From JBCBEX01 sp038528235 (GTDB lineage Bacteria > Bacteroidota > Rhodothermia > Rhodothermales > Rubricoccaceae), in the NCBI GenBank assembly GCA_038528235.1, contig JBCBEX010000015.1:1-61419 (forward strand): a DNA stretch of 61,419 nucleotides. The letters are read 5' to 3'. Position 1 is the first letter of the stretch. Every line of letters starts with the position of its first letter. Positions 15,675 to 24,886 of the stretch are shown here, piece after piece. The notes under the pieces were generated by a model. The model worked only from the letters and a program-made list of their open reading frames with translations, had not been told where the DNA came from and searched no databases. A program made the translations under genes and the position numbers.

Positions 15675-17333
15675 TTACGCTTCCTCGCCGAAGCGCTCCG
15701 CTAGCGCCTCGTCTTTGACGCGCATCAGGTGGGTGTGGGCGGCATTGGGGTCTTCGGGAACGTCGCCCCAGAAGAGCTCTTCCTTGATCGCGCCGATGGC
15801 GGCCTTTTCGCGGCCCTGGAGCGTGCGGATGACCGTCTCGAAGAGCGCGCCGCGCCGGAGGGCCTCGTCCTTCATGGCCATCATGTAGGCGAACGCCGCG
15901 TCGTGCTCGTTGGGAATGGCGCCGTCGAGGATGGCCTCGCGGATGTGCTCCTTCACGATGCCGACGGCCACGCCCTCGGTGACGCCGAGCGTTTCCATGA
16001 TCTCGTAGCCGTCCACGGGCGGCTGGAAGTTGCGCAGGCGGTCCTTCTCCTCGACCTCCACGAACTTCGCCTCCACCCGGTCGAAGGCGTTGAGGTAGCG
16101 GCGGACGCGGCGCGGGTTCTTGCTCGTGATGTCGGCGCGGACGAGCCGCATGAGCGCGTCGATGCGGTCCCCTGCCTCGAAGAGCAGGCGACGTACGGCG
16201 GAGTCGGTCACCTCGTCGTCCACGAGCGCGACGGGGCGGTGGTGCAGCCGGACGAGCTCGCGGACGTGATCCAGGCGCTCGTCCATCGGCAGCTTGAGCG
16301 CACGGAAGAGCTTCGGGATGCGCCGCGCGCCGCGGTCCTCGTGCCCGTGGAACGTCCAGCCGCGACCCCGGATGAACCGCTTCGTGTCGGGCTTGGCGAT
16401 GTCGTGGAAGAGCGCCGCCCAGCGCGTCCAGAGCGCTTCGCCTGCGGCCCGTTCACCCGCGACGCCCTGCTGCTGCTGCAGGTGTGCCAGGTTGTCGACG
16501 ACTTCGAGCGTGTGGAAGAAGTTGTCCTTGTGCTTGTGCCCGCGTACCTCCTCGACGCCGGCGAGTGCGGTGAGGTCGGGCAGGATGCGGTCGAGAAGGC
16601 CGGTGTCGTAGAGGATCTTGAAGCCGACCGACGGTACCGGCGCAGCGAGGAGCTTCTGCAGTTCGTCGGTGATGCGCTCCTGGCTGACGATGGCGATGCG
16701 GTCGGCGTGCTGGCGCATGGCGGCGAGCGCGTCGTCGTCCACGCGGAAGCCGAGCTGGGCGGCGAAGCGGGCTGCGCGCAGCATCCGCAGCGGGTCGTCG
16801 CTGAACGTCTCGGCGGGGTCGAGCGGCGTGCGGAGGAGCCCCGCAGCGAGGTCGCTCAGGCCGCCGAAGGGATCGACGAGTTCGCCGAAGCGCCCGTCCT
16901 CATTCATGGCGCCGTTGAGGCAGACGGCGAGGGCGTTGATGGTGAAGTCGCGCCGCCGCTGGTCGTCGTCGAGCGTGCCGTCCTCCACGGCGGGCTTGCG
17001 GGACGAGCGGTCGTACGACTCGCGCCGCGCACCGACGAATTCCAAGACGAGCGGCGCGTCGTCGTGGTCGCCACCATATTGCTCTGGCGGCAGGTGAACG
17101 CCTGCCGTGCCAAAGTTGGCGTAGACATGCGCCGTCCGCACGCCGACCTCCTTCGCCACGGCCTTCGCCCAGTGGATGCCGCTACCCGGCCCGACGCTCA
17201 CGAAGTCGAGGTCGCTCGTGGCGCGCCCGAGGAGCGCGTCCCGCACCGCGCCGCCGACGCAGTACGCCTCCAGGCCGAGGCGGTCGGCTACGCTACCGAG
17301 GCGGCGGAGTACGTCTTCGTAGGGCAGGGTCAT
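15675..17333 (-). CDS. CCA tRNA nucleotidyltransferase/poly(A) polymerase family protein with HD domain
   Basis: Class II nucleotidyltransferase of 552 aa, probably adding or repairing the tRNA CCA end. The N-terminal head has VGGAVRDALLG followed by the catalytic pair in SDLDFVSVG, then PDG-side and RRDFTINALAV motifs. The central helices contain DDPLRMLRAARFAAQLGF; an HD-type phosphohydrolase domain follows (HKHKDNFFHTLEVV, LFHDIAKPDTK). About 60 extra C-terminal residues end in MRVKDEALAERFGEEA, partly duplicated at 15165. ATG 17333 abuts a tandem repeat. Poly(A) polymerase activity cannot be excluded from sequence alone. Confidence 0.88.
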   Translation of the reverse strand: MTLPYEDVLRRLGSVADRLGLEAYCVGGAVRDALLGRATSDLDFVSVGPGSGIHWAKAVAKEVGVRTAHVYANFGTAGVHLPPEQYGGDHDDAPLVLEFVGARRESYDRSSRKPAVEDGTLDDDQRRRDFTINALAVCLNGAMNEDGRFGELVDPFGGLSDLAAGLLRTPLDPAETFSDDPLRMLRAARFAAQLGFRVDDDALAAMRQHADRIAIVSQERITDELQKLLAAPVPSVGFKILYDTGLLDRILPDLTALAGVEEVRGHKHKDNFFHTLEVVDNLAHLQQQQGVAGERAAGEALWTRWAALFHDIAKPDTKRFIRGRGWTFHGHEDRGARRIPKLFRALKLPMDERLDHVRELVRLHHRPVALVDDEVTDSAVRRLLFEAGDRIDALMRLVRADITSKNPRRVRRYLNAFDRVEAKFVEVEEKDRLRNFQPPVDGYEIMETLGVTEGVAVGIVKEHIREAILDGAIPNEHDAAFAYMMAMKDEALRRGALFETVIRTLQGREKAAIGAIKEELFWGDVPEDPNAAHTHLMRVKDEALAERFGEEA

Positions 17334-17377
17334 GCGGTGAGGCGGTGAGGCGGTGAGGCGGTGAGGCGGTGAGGCGA
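17334..17377. repeat. Tandem 8-bp repeat touching a start codon
   Basis: The unit GGCGGTGA occurs four full times plus partial copies at both ends, directly against the ATG of the CCA-type enzyme gene (read as TCACCGCC units on its strand). Copy-number change would alter the leader, not the coding frame. The rest of the gap to 17490 holds no gene. Confidence 0.9.
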
Positions 17378-17490
17378 GCAAACGCACAGGATAGGCCGAG
17401 GCTTCCGCGTCACCAGGACACGGAGCGGAATACGGGCGAGTTTCTCCCGAACTCCCCGGTGCCGATCCCCTCGCACGCCCCAACGCGCGC

Positions 17491-18372
17491 TCAGCGCAGC
17501 TTGGCGAGCAGGCGCTCGGTGAGGCGCATCGTGTGAAGTGCGTCGAGGGCGGTGCGCGGTACAGGGCGGCCAGCGGCCAGCGCATCGAGGAAGCCGCCGA
17601 ATCCGTCGCGGTTGCCCGGAACAGAAGAGGCTCGTACCGGGGCGGCCGTGCCGAAGTCGAGCGCAGCGTCGAGGCGCGTGAGCGTGGCTCGCTGGTCGCG
17701 ACCCGCCACGAAGAGGCGCGTCGAGGAGGCTGCGGCCCCGAGCAGCAGGTGCACGAGCGTGCCCGCCCGGAAGCGCAGCGTGGCCCCGACCGTGTCGAGA
17801 AGCGCACCGCGCCGGTCGGCCTCGGCGTCCAGGCGGGGCACGTCGGCGGAGCGGGCGAGGGCGGCAGCAAGGTCGAGCGCGCCCGCCATGAGGAACGGCC
17901 ACGAGAGGCCGCGCGCGGGCAGGTCGAGCGCGACGAAGCGGGGCCGCCAGCCCGCCGGTCGGCTTGCTAGCAGCGGCGCAATCGGCAGCGGATGCGCCAC
18001 GCCGATGTCCACGCCCGCCTCCTCGCTCAGCGCCACGAGGCGTTCGCACTCGGCGACCGAGGTGGTGGCGGGCCATTCGAGGAAGACGTGCCGCCCATCC
18101 TTTGCTGCCGCCTCGGCAATGAGGAAGTGGTCCCGCGTCGGCGCGGCGATGCAGACCGCGTCACAGTCGGCGAGGAGCGCGGCGGCGGAACGGTAGGCCG
18201 TCGTGCCGTGTCGGTTAGCAGCGGCAGCGGCCCGAGGAGGGTCAGCGTCGGTCACGCCCACGAGCGCGACCTCGTCTCGCGCCGCGATCGCCTCGGCGCG
18301 TGCCGTCCCGCGCTGGCCCACGCCGACCACGCCGAGGCGGAGCAGCGAACGCGAGGACGGGGTGGCGGCCAT
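17491..18372 (-). CDS. Gfo/Idh/MocA-family oxidoreductase
   Basis: NAD(P)-dependent oxidoreductase of 293 aa. The N-terminal Rossmann fold opens LRLGVVGVGQRGTARAEAIA with GVGQRG, followed by VTDADP (cofactor specificity acid) and the VCIAAPTRDHF strand. VFLEWP replaces the usual EKP motif (Glu-Lys-Pro), so the catalytic lysine is missing. The C-terminal half is short against the usual 340-380 aa. This suggests a divergent or non-canonical member; the substrate is unknown. It lies 12 bases after prmA on the same strand, so the two are probably co-transcribed. Confidence 0.78.
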   Translation of the reverse strand: MAATPSSRSLLRLGVVGVGQRGTARAEAIAARDEVALVGVTDADPPRAAAAANRHGTTAYRSAAALLADCDAVCIAAPTRDHFLIAEAAAKDGRHVFLEWPATTSVAECERLVALSEEAGVDIGVAHPLPIAPLLASRPAGWRPRFVALDLPARGLSWPFLMAGALDLAAALARSADVPRLDAEADRRGALLDTVGATLRFRAGTLVHLLLGAAASSTRLFVAGRDQRATLTRLDAALDFGTAAPVRASSVPGNRDGFGGFLDALAAGRPVPRTALDALHTMRLTERLLAKLR

Positions 18373-18384
18373 CGGGGTGCGGGG

Positions 18385-19218
18385 CTAGGCGCGGTGGCTC
18401 ACGCACGACCACCACTCGCCCTCGGTCGCCTCGTCGCGGAGGGCAAGTCCCGCATCGGCGAGTGCGTCGAGCATCACGGCGCGGTCGGTCTGGAGCAGCC
18501 CGGCGAGGATGAGTGTGCTGCCCTCGTGCATCTTTTCGACGAAGCCCGGCAGCATCCGGCGCAGCGCCTCCCGGTTGATGTTTGCCGCGATCACGTCGAA
18601 GTCGCCCTCAGCGATCACCTCCAGGCCGCCCTCGCGCAGCACGAAGCGGTCACCCACGCGGTTGTCGAGCGCGTTCTCCGCCGCGTTCTCGATGGACCAC
18701 GGGTCGATGTCGAAGGCGTAGGCCTCGGCTGCGCCGATCTTGAGCGCCGCGATGGCGAGAATGCCGGTTCCGGTCCCCGCGTCGAGCACGCGCGCACCGT
18801 CCTCGACGAGCCCCGGCAGAAAGCGCAGGGCGAGGCGCGTGCTCTCGTGGTAGCCCGTCCCGAAGCTCATCTTCGGGTCGATCTCCAGCAGCACCTTGTC
18901 GGCGTGGGCGGGCGGCGTCGCATGCCAGGACGGGCGCACGAGGAACGGCCCGATCACGACGGGCGCGATGGACGCCTCCCACGTCTCGTTCCAGTTGTGC
19001 GGGGCCTCCACGCGCTCTTCGATGCGGACCGGCAGGTCGCGCCGCCGCAGCCATTGCTCGACGTGCTCGCGGTGGACGTCGGACCAGCACCGCGCCGGTC
19101 CCCACGCCACGACGGCCTCGTCGCGCGCCTCGAACGCCTCGAAGTCGAGGTCGGCGAGTTCGGCGATGAGGAAGTCGTGGTAGCCGTCGGGCAGGTGGAC
19201 GGTGAGTTCGAGCGTCAC
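18385..19218 (-). CDS. prmA: Ribosomal protein L11 methyltransferase
   Basis: SAM-dependent enzyme of about 277 aa that methylates L11 lysines. After an N-terminal substrate-recognition domain come the PrmA signatures NWNETWEASIAPVVIG, IDPKMSFGTGYHESTRLAL, the SAM loop VLDAGTGTGILAIAALK, AFDIDP and the catalytic DVIAANINREAL. No ATG lies near the expected N-terminus; I chose the GTG at 19218 (VTLELTVHLPDGY) over an upstream ATG at 19302 that would add 28 non-homologous residues. It leads an operon with the Gfo/Idh gene. Confidence 0.9.
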   Translation of the reverse strand: MTLELTVHLPDGYHDFLIAELADLDFEAFEARDEAVVAWGPARCWSDVHREHVEQWLRRRDLPVRIEERVEAPHNWNETWEASIAPVVIGPFLVRPSWHATPPAHADKVLLEIDPKMSFGTGYHESTRLALRFLPGLVEDGARVLDAGTGTGILAIAALKIGAAEAYAFDIDPWSIENAAENALDNRVGDRFVLREGGLEVIAEGDFDVIAANINREALRRMLPGFVEKMHEGSTLILAGLLQTDRAVMLDALADAGLALRDEATEGEWWSCVSHRA

Positions 19219-19338
19219 GGGGCTCAGGGTGCAGGTGTTGGCGTGTGAAAGTAGGGACGTGGGAGGCAACGCTGCTGCGCCAATAGATAGCCTCCGGCAC
19301 ATTCACACCCTCAAACCCGCACACGTCCACACGAACGT
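19219..19338. repeat. Intergenic GTGTGGACGT-type inverted repeat
   Basis: Between two minus-strand genes, GGTGCAGGTGTTGGCGTGTG (from 19229) faces CACATTCACACCC and CACACGTCCACACG (19300-19335). The opposite-strand core GTGTGGACGTGTG matches the repeat at 1675-1815. It may also serve as the 3' structure for the upstream gene ending at 19339. Confidence 0.5.
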
Positions 19339-21234
19339 CTATCCCTCCTCGATTACGATGCCCCATGCGTTGGGGTCCTCCGGCGGATCGCTGACGAAGT
19401 TGCCGAAGGCGTGGCTGTCGTCGGAGCGGACGAAGAGGACGTAGGTACCGGCCGGCAACGTGACCGCGCCGTCGAAGCGCTGGTTGCGCGGGGCGCCGCC
19501 GGCGTACACCGTGTTCTCCGACGTCATTTCCCAGACGACGGTGCCGTCCTCGGCGCGCGCGATCCAGGCGTAGTCGTAGCGGTTGGCCCCGCTGATTTCG
19601 CCGACGGCCGTGATCTGCAGCGTCGTCTCCGTGTCGAGGATAAACGGCACGTCGAAGCGCTGGTTGTTGGTGAGGCGGCGCAGGTCGAGCGGGAGGGCCT
19701 GGGGCTCGCCGCGCACCGCGATCGGCGCGTTGGGGGCGAGGCCCATCGTGGGTGTGGCCCCCGGCTCGGGCGGCGGGGGCGGTGCGGGGGGCTCGGCGGC
19801 CTCCACGGTCACGTTGGACCCGGCGCGCGGGCCTCGCTCGAAGGCGACGTCGGTGACCGAGCCGGGGCTGAAGTCGCGGTTGAGCGCGAACACGGCTGCG
19901 CCCCAGCGCTCCGCGTGCGTCGGTGCGCCGCCGTGCCAGCCGTCGGGCGAGTGCGAGCCGTCGGTTTGGTAGCGCAGCGTGTAGCGGCCGGGCTCCAGGT
20001 CGAGCACGACCTCGGCGACGCGGTTGTCGGAGCGGCCGCCGCCGTGCCGGGTGGTCTCGTATTCCATCTCCCAGATTTCCTCAGGCGGACGCGGGCTAAT
20101 GCCGTCCTCGTCGGGCACGCGAAGCAGCCGCGCGAAGTCGTAGCTCCTGCTGGAGCGCAGCTCGCCGAGGGCCCAGATGAAGGCCCGCGTCGGCGCCGTG
20201 AGGGTGAAGCTCGCCGTGTGGACCTGGTCGTCGCCGACCTTGCGCAGCGCGACGACTTCGGGGAGGTCCGTGTAGGGTTCGAAGAGGCGCGCGGTGCCAC
20301 CGCCACCGCCGAGCGTGAGGCCCCACGACTGCGGATCGAACGGCGGGTTGGCCGTCCAGTCGCGGTGCGCGTGCGAGCCGTCGGTGGTGAAGCCGACGCG
20401 GTAGCGGCCCGGCTCCAGGCGCAGCGTGTCGCGGACGCGGCGGTTCTTGGCTGAGCCGCCGGCCCATACGGTGTTAGTGCGGGTCATCGTCCAGACTCGC
20501 TCGTCGGTCACGAGGTCCTCGATCCAACCATAGTCGATGGCCTCGTCGAAGATCTCGCCGGTGGCGTCGACCCAGAGTCGGGTGGCGGTCGGGACATCGA
20601 GGTAGGCGGTGGAGTCTGCGCGGTTCTCCAGTGGGCCTGTGGCCCAGACGAGATCGGGCGGTTGTGGGGGCTGCTCTGGTCGGGCCACGGACCGAGCAAA
20701 GCGCACGCTGTCGGGGACGACAGGGTCGAGCCGAAAGCGCCACTGCTCGGCGTCGGTGTGCCAGGCATTGCGATCCCCCCGGAGGAGGGCGCGGGCGCGG
20801 TCCAAGAAGCCGCCGTCTACGTCTTGCACGGGGCGAAGCGGGTCACCGACGGCGGCGAAGTAGGCTTCGTAGGCACCCGGCGCAAACGCGACGGTGTCCT
20901 CGACGGTGGCGAGCGTGGCGCGCGACTTCACGGCGTCGGACGCGCGCATCACCCAGACGGTGTCGCGCGTGGTGGCGTTGAGCACCCAGCCATAGGCCGC
21001 GAGGGCCTCCGGGATGCCTGCCACGGGTGCCTCGAAGGAGCCGACGGCCGTGACGGCGAGGCGGAGCGGACGGTCCAGCTGGAAGGCACGTTCGCGCACG
21101 TCGCCGGGGTCCCAGGCCGTCCCGAACGCCACGAGGGTGTCCGGCTCGGAGGGGCCTCGCAGGGTGCGCACGAGCACGGCCACCGCGAGGGCACCGAGGA
21201 CGACGAGCAGGAAGCGGGACATGCCGCGGCGCAT
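19339..21234 (-). CDS. Membrane-anchored protein with four related beta modules (DGSH repeats)
   Basis: A 631-aa protein with an N-terminal hydrophobic anchor (MSRFLLVVLGALAVAVLV), so probably periplasmic or extracytoplasmic. Four related modules follow. The last three share NTVxAGG or a variant, an NR/NQ strand, a Leu-x-x-Gly-x-Tyr strand and T/SDGSH or SDDSH plus a W/F with PPxDPxxWG. Approximate positions are residues 255-310, 395-445 and 575-630; the first module (about 30-150) is more divergent. A proline-rich linker (PPAPPPPPEPG) precedes module four. I do not recognise a named family; the jelly-roll-like repetition suggests ligand or cell-wall binding. Start could also be the ATG four codons downstream. 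Confidence 0.7.
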   Translation of the reverse strand: MRRGMSRFLLVVLGALAVAVLVRTLRGPSEPDTLVAFGTAWDPGDVRERAFQLDRPLRLAVTAVGSFEAPVAGIPEALAAYGWVLNATTRDTVWVMRASDAVKSRATLATVEDTVAFAPGAYEAYFAAVGDPLRPVQDVDGGFLDRARALLRGDRNAWHTDAEQWRFRLDPVVPDSVRFARSVARPEQPPQPPDLVWATGPLENRADSTAYLDVPTATRLWVDATGEIFDEAIDYGWIEDLVTDERVWTMTRTNTVWAGGSAKNRRVRDTLRLEPGRYRVGFTTDGSHAHRDWTANPPFDPQSWGLTLGGGGGTARLFEPYTDLPEVVALRKVGDDQVHTASFTLTAPTRAFIWALGELRSSRSYDFARLLRVPDEDGISPRPPEEIWEMEYETTRHGGGRSDNRVAEVVLDLEPGRYTLRYQTDGSHSPDGWHGGAPTHAERWGAAVFALNRDFSPGSVTDVAFERGPRAGSNVTVEAAEPPAPPPPPEPGATPTMGLAPNAPIAVRGEPQALPLDLRRLTNNQRFDVPFILDTETTLQITAVGEISGANRYDYAWIARAEDGTVVWEMTSENTVYAGGAPRNQRFDGAVTLPAGTYVLFVRSDDSHAFGNFVSDPPEDPNAWGIVIEEG

Positions 21235-21523
21235 GGCGGTGGGGCTGGCAGGGTGGGGCAGGACCTGGGAGCGCGCGAGGCGGAAGATAGGAGGCGGGAC
21301 GACCGGCGTACGGAGGAGCCCCCACGAAGTTACCCGGGCGAGGGCCGCGGGCACCGAAGGGCGGCGCGGGCCAGTATCTTGCGCAGGGAGCCTCCCGCAC
21401 TGCCAGGCTGTTGTCGCAACCTTGCGGGTAGGTTGTCCGATACGACAGAGGCTCTGGAGTCCTCTTCCTGGGCTTGCACCCCACTGGCCCGCACCCCACC
21501 GGCCTGCGCTCGTCGCCGCTCTC

Positions 21524-23914
21524 GTGGCCTTCACGACCCCCAGCACTGACCGCCCACGCACCTCCCGGCTGCGCCTGCCCTCGCGGCGGACGCTCCTGTG
21601 GGCGCTCACGGGTGTGCTCTACCTCGCCGGGGTGGTCTACTTCGCCGCCCTCTCGTTCTCGAAGCAGCCCCCGAGCCACCCGACGCTCGTCACGGTCAAC
21701 GGCCTGCTCGTGCTCGGCGCCGCGTTGGCCTACCTGCTCCTCGGCGACGTCTTCCGGCAGCGGGACCACAACGCGATGCGCTCCCTGTGGTCGCCGATGC
21801 TCATCAGCGGCATCGCGCTCATCACGGCGGTCGGGACCGTGGCGCTCACAGGCGGCGCGGGGCCCGTAGACGCCCGCACGCTCCTACCCGAGGGGCCTCG
21901 TACGCTCGTGCAGGCGATCGTCGTGGGGACGATGGAGATCACGAGTGCGTTCGTGCTGCTGCTCTATCTGCGGACGCTGGTGCTGTTCAAGCGCACGCGC
22001 CACAGCGTGCGCAACTGGAATCTGATGGTCGTCGCGATGGTCGTCGCGGCGCTCACGATGTCCGGCGAGCGCGCGGCAGCGGAGGCGGCCGAGCAAAACA
22101 TCGCTTTCCAGATTACCGGCATCGTGGCGATGGGTCTGATGGTGGCGAACGCCTTCCGGCTCTCCTGGATCGTCTTCCTGTCGTTCCGCGAGAAGTGGGC
22201 CACCATCGGGCTGTGCATCGGGCTGATCGGCGTGACCGCGTTCGTGATGAACAACCGCTTCGGGGGCTACTTCTCGGCGGCGCAGGCCAAGGACGGGCTC
22301 ATCATCCCCGACGCGGCGCTCGTGCCGCTGCCGCACATCTTCAGCCAGCCGCTGAGCCAGTTCGCGCTCTTCGTCTTCGCCTTCGCCATCCTCTACGCCA
22401 CGACGGCGATCCTCTCGCTGCTCTTCCACCTCCCGACGGCAAGCGCCTTCGAGCAGAAGACGGGCGAGATGGAGGCGATGCAGGCGCTCGCCGAGCTTTC
22501 GGGGCAGGTGCTCGACCGCGAGAAGCTCGTGCAGACTATCGCCGACGCGCCCGTGCAGTCGGGCGGCGCCGACGCGGCCTGGGTGGCACTCGTGGACCCT
22601 GAATCGGGCTCGCTCACGCCGCAGCTCGCCGCGACGCGGGGCATCGACGCGGAGCGGATTCAGAGCCTCCTGGACGAACGCGCGCTCACACAGGACGTGT
22701 TCGAGCGCCGCCGCCCGCTCGTGCTCAACCGGGCCGCGGCGGACCACCGCGTGCGCACGCGCCCCGGCAACGGGCTGGGCAGCCTCCTCGCGCTCCCGCT
22801 CACCTCAGGCGGCGAGACGCGCGGCGTGCTCTTCGCCTCGAAGCGCGTCGCCGAGGGCTTCGAGCAGGACGACGTGAGCGCGCTCACCACGTTTGCGGCC
22901 CAGGCGGCGCTCTCGCTCGCCAACGCCGACCTCTTCGCCGAGGTGCTCGAAAAGGAGCGGCTGGCGCAGGAGCTGGAGATCGCCCGCGAGGTGCAGAAGC
23001 GCCTCCTCCCGCAGACGCTCCCGCAGTTCGAGCGCGTCGAGATCGCGGGCCTCGGCTTCGCCGCGATGGAGGTCGGCGGCGACTACTACGACGTGGCCGT
23101 GATCGGCGAGCAGTGCGTGGGCGTGATCGTGGCCGACGTGTCCGGCAAGGGCACCGCGGCTGCGTTCTACATGGCCGAACTCAAGGGCATCTTCCAGTCG
23201 GTGAGCCGCCTCACGCGCTCGCCCGCGGAGTTCCTCGTGCGAGCCAACGAGGCACTCACGGCGTCGCTCGGGAAGCAGGCGTTCATCTCGGCGCTCTACG
23301 GCGTGCTCGATACGCAGTCGGGCGTCTTCACCTACGCCCGGGCTGGGCACTGCCCCGCCGCGCTCGCCCGCGCCGACGGCGAAGCGCGCCTGCTCCGTGC
23401 CCAGGGGATCGGGCTGGGCCTGACGGGCGGCCCGCTCTTCGAGAAGTCGCTCGCCGAGGAAACGGTGCAGCTACGCCCCGGCGATGCGCTCGCGCTCTAC
23501 ACCGACGGCGTCGTTGAGAGCCGGGCTCCCGATGGCGAGGAGTACGGCTACGACCGCCTACTCACCACCGTCGTGACCTACCGCGCCGCGACCGCGCAGG
23601 GCCTGCTCGACGGCCTCCTCGAAGACTGCCGCACCTTCTCCGACCACAAGGCCGACCTCGACGACGACCTCACGCTCGTCGCCCTGAAGTGGCACGGCGA
23701 GGCCGGACCGCCCACGCCGCTCGCCGCGCAGAAGGCCGCTCCTACGTCAGCGTCAGGCGACGGCCTGGCCAGCGGCGGTGTGGTCAGCGATGGAGCGGCG
23801 GTAGCCACGGAACCCGCCCCAGCCAACGGTGCAACTTCGGACGCGGTGGCTCCGTCTGCGGAGCCGTCTTCCCCATCGTCAGGATCAGCTCCGGGACCGC
23901 CCTCCGCGTCCTGA
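21524..23914 (+). CDS. RsbU-like PP2C (SpoIIE) phosphatase with membrane and GAF domains
   Basis: Serine phosphatase of a partner-switching pathway, about 796 aa. The N-terminal third has roughly seven membrane spans (LLWALTGVLYLAGVVYF onward). A GAF sensor follows (about 360-500: ADAAWVALVDPE, LPLTSGGETRGVLFA). The SpoIIE phosphatase comes next, with LEIAREVQKRLLP, metal-binding MEVGGDYYD and VIVADVSGKG, RAGHCPAAL, and DDLTLVALK at the end. A 65-aa Ala/Ser/Pro tail is unusual. No ATG fits the N-terminus; GTG 21524 is my choice. STAS and kinase genes follow on the same strand, its expected substrate and partner. It is divergent from the repeat-domain gene. Confidence 0.88.
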   Translation: MAFTTPSTDRPRTSRLRLPSRRTLLWALTGVLYLAGVVYFAALSFSKQPPSHPTLVTVNGLLVLGAALAYLLLGDVFRQRDHNAMRSLWSPMLISGIALITAVGTVALTGGAGPVDARTLLPEGPRTLVQAIVVGTMEITSAFVLLLYLRTLVLFKRTRHSVRNWNLMVVAMVVAALTMSGERAAAEAAEQNIAFQITGIVAMGLMVANAFRLSWIVFLSFREKWATIGLCIGLIGVTAFVMNNRFGGYFSAAQAKDGLIIPDAALVPLPHIFSQPLSQFALFVFAFAILYATTAILSLLFHLPTASAFEQKTGEMEAMQALAELSGQVLDREKLVQTIADAPVQSGGADAAWVALVDPESGSLTPQLAATRGIDAERIQSLLDERALTQDVFERRRPLVLNRAAADHRVRTRPGNGLGSLLALPLTSGGETRGVLFASKRVAEGFEQDDVSALTTFAAQAALSLANADLFAEVLEKERLAQELEIAREVQKRLLPQTLPQFERVEIAGLGFAAMEVGGDYYDVAVIGEQCVGVIVADVSGKGTAAAFYMAELKGIFQSVSRLTRSPAEFLVRANEALTASLGKQAFISALYGVLDTQSGVFTYARAGHCPAALARADGEARLLRAQGIGLGLTGGPLFEKSLAEETVQLRPGDALALYTDGVVESRAPDGEEYGYDRLLTTVVTYRAATAQGLLDGLLEDCRTFSDHKADLDDDLTLVALKWHGEAGPPTPLAAQKAAPTSASGDGLASGGVVSDGAAVATEPAPANGATSDAVAPSAEPSSPSSGSAPGPPSAS

Positions 23915-23946
23915 GCAGGTCCACGTAGCCGACCCGTCCCCGTCGT

Positions 23947-24399
23947 ATGTTCACCGACCTCGAAGCACCTCCGCCCGAAGCGCCTCCCGCCTCCCGGCCT
24001 CCCCTCGTCACCCGATTGCAGCCCGCCGTGTCCAACTTCTCCGTCACCTTCCGCCCGACCGGCACCGTGCGCGTGCTGGAGCTCAACGGCGAACTCGACG
24101 CCCACACCGCGAGCGAACTCGAAGCCGCCTTCCAGCGCTGCCTCGACGACGACGCCCACCGCGTGATCGTCCACGGCGGCAACCTCCAGTACATCTCCTC
24201 GGCGGGCCTGGGCGTCTTCATGGCCTACGTCGAGCCGATGCGCGAGGCGGGCGGCGACATCAAGATCACCGAGCTCCAGGAGCGGGTCTACGACGTGTTC
24301 GACCTGCTCGGTTTCCCCATGCTCTTCGACATCACGCCGGCCGAGGCCGAGGCCGTCGCCCAGTTCGAGGCTAGCCCCAACGGCATGAGCACCGACTGA
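23947..24399 (+). CDS. Anti-sigma-factor antagonist (STAS domain, RsbV-like)
   Basis: A 150-aa protein whose last 115 residues form a STAS domain: LELNGELDAHTASELEAAF, then YISSAGLGVFMAYV with the serine that partner kinases phosphorylate, and ITELQERVYDVFDLLGF. The first 35 residues are Pro-rich and unstructured. In the partner-switching scheme, the preceding phosphatase dephosphorylates this protein so that it binds the RsbW-like kinase encoded 45 bases downstream. The three genes are closely spaced on one strand. Confidence 0.92.
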   Translation: MFTDLEAPPPEAPPASRPPLVTRLQPAVSNFSVTFRPTGTVRVLELNGELDAHTASELEAAFQRCLDDDAHRVIVHGGNLQYISSAGLGVFMAYVEPMREAGGDIKITELQERVYDVFDLLGFPMLFDITPAEAEAVAQFEASPNGMSTD

Positions 24400-24444
24400 G
24401 GCGCTTCCCCCAACCCTTCGCCGCCCTTGCGCTCCATCCAGGCC

Positions 24445-24876
24445 ATGCCCGCGCGCCACCACACGGTCGTCATCCCCAGCACGATGCGCCACCTGGCGAC
24501 CGTGCGGCGGTTCGTGCGGCAGTATGGCGCGGAGGCCGGACTCACGGACCGCGCGGTGAGCGAACTGCAGCTCGCCGTGGACGAGGCGTGCGCCAACGCG
24601 ATCGAGCACGGCTACAAAGGCCGCGAGGACGGCCGCGTGCAGGTGGGCACGCACACGCACAACGGCACCTTCGTGGTGACCATCCGCCACGACGGCGAGC
24701 CGTTCGACCCGGGGCGCTACAAGCCGACTGCGCTGCAAGACGCGTTGCAAAACCACCAGCGCCGCGGCTACGGTATGCGCCTCATCCATCGCCTCGTGGA
24801 CGAGGTGAGCTTCGACCTCGACGGGCCCACGAGCCAGGTCCGCCTCGCCAAGCGCGTCACTCCGCCGATGGCGTAG
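24445..24876 (+). CDS. Anti-sigma-factor/STAS kinase (RsbW-like, HATPase_c)
   Basis: A 143-aa GHKL-fold serine kinase. The N-box LQLAVDEACANAIEHGY, the G1-like VVTIRHDGEPFDP and the G2 box RRGYGMRLIHRLVDEV are all present. It should phosphorylate the STAS protein encoded just upstream and sequester a further partner. No sigma factor gene is nearby, so the output may be another protein. The frame opens at a TTG (24427), but ATG 24445 fits better. It converges with the kinase pseudogene 10 bases away. Confidence 0.9.
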   Translation: MPARHHTVVIPSTMRHLATVRRFVRQYGAEAGLTDRAVSELQLAVDEACANAIEHGYKGREDGRVQVGTHTHNGTFVVTIRHDGEPFDPGRYKPTALQDALQNHQRRGYGMRLIHRLVDEVSFDLDGPTSQVRLAKRVTPPMA

Positions 24877-24886
24877 CACGGCGGGA

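Noticed and set aside
1972..17348. Long antisense frames such as 1972-3513 (minus), 6401-7984 (plus) and 15729-17348 (plus)
   Set aside because: They mirror well-supported genes and have Arg/Ala/Val/His-biased composition typical of high-GC shadow frames.
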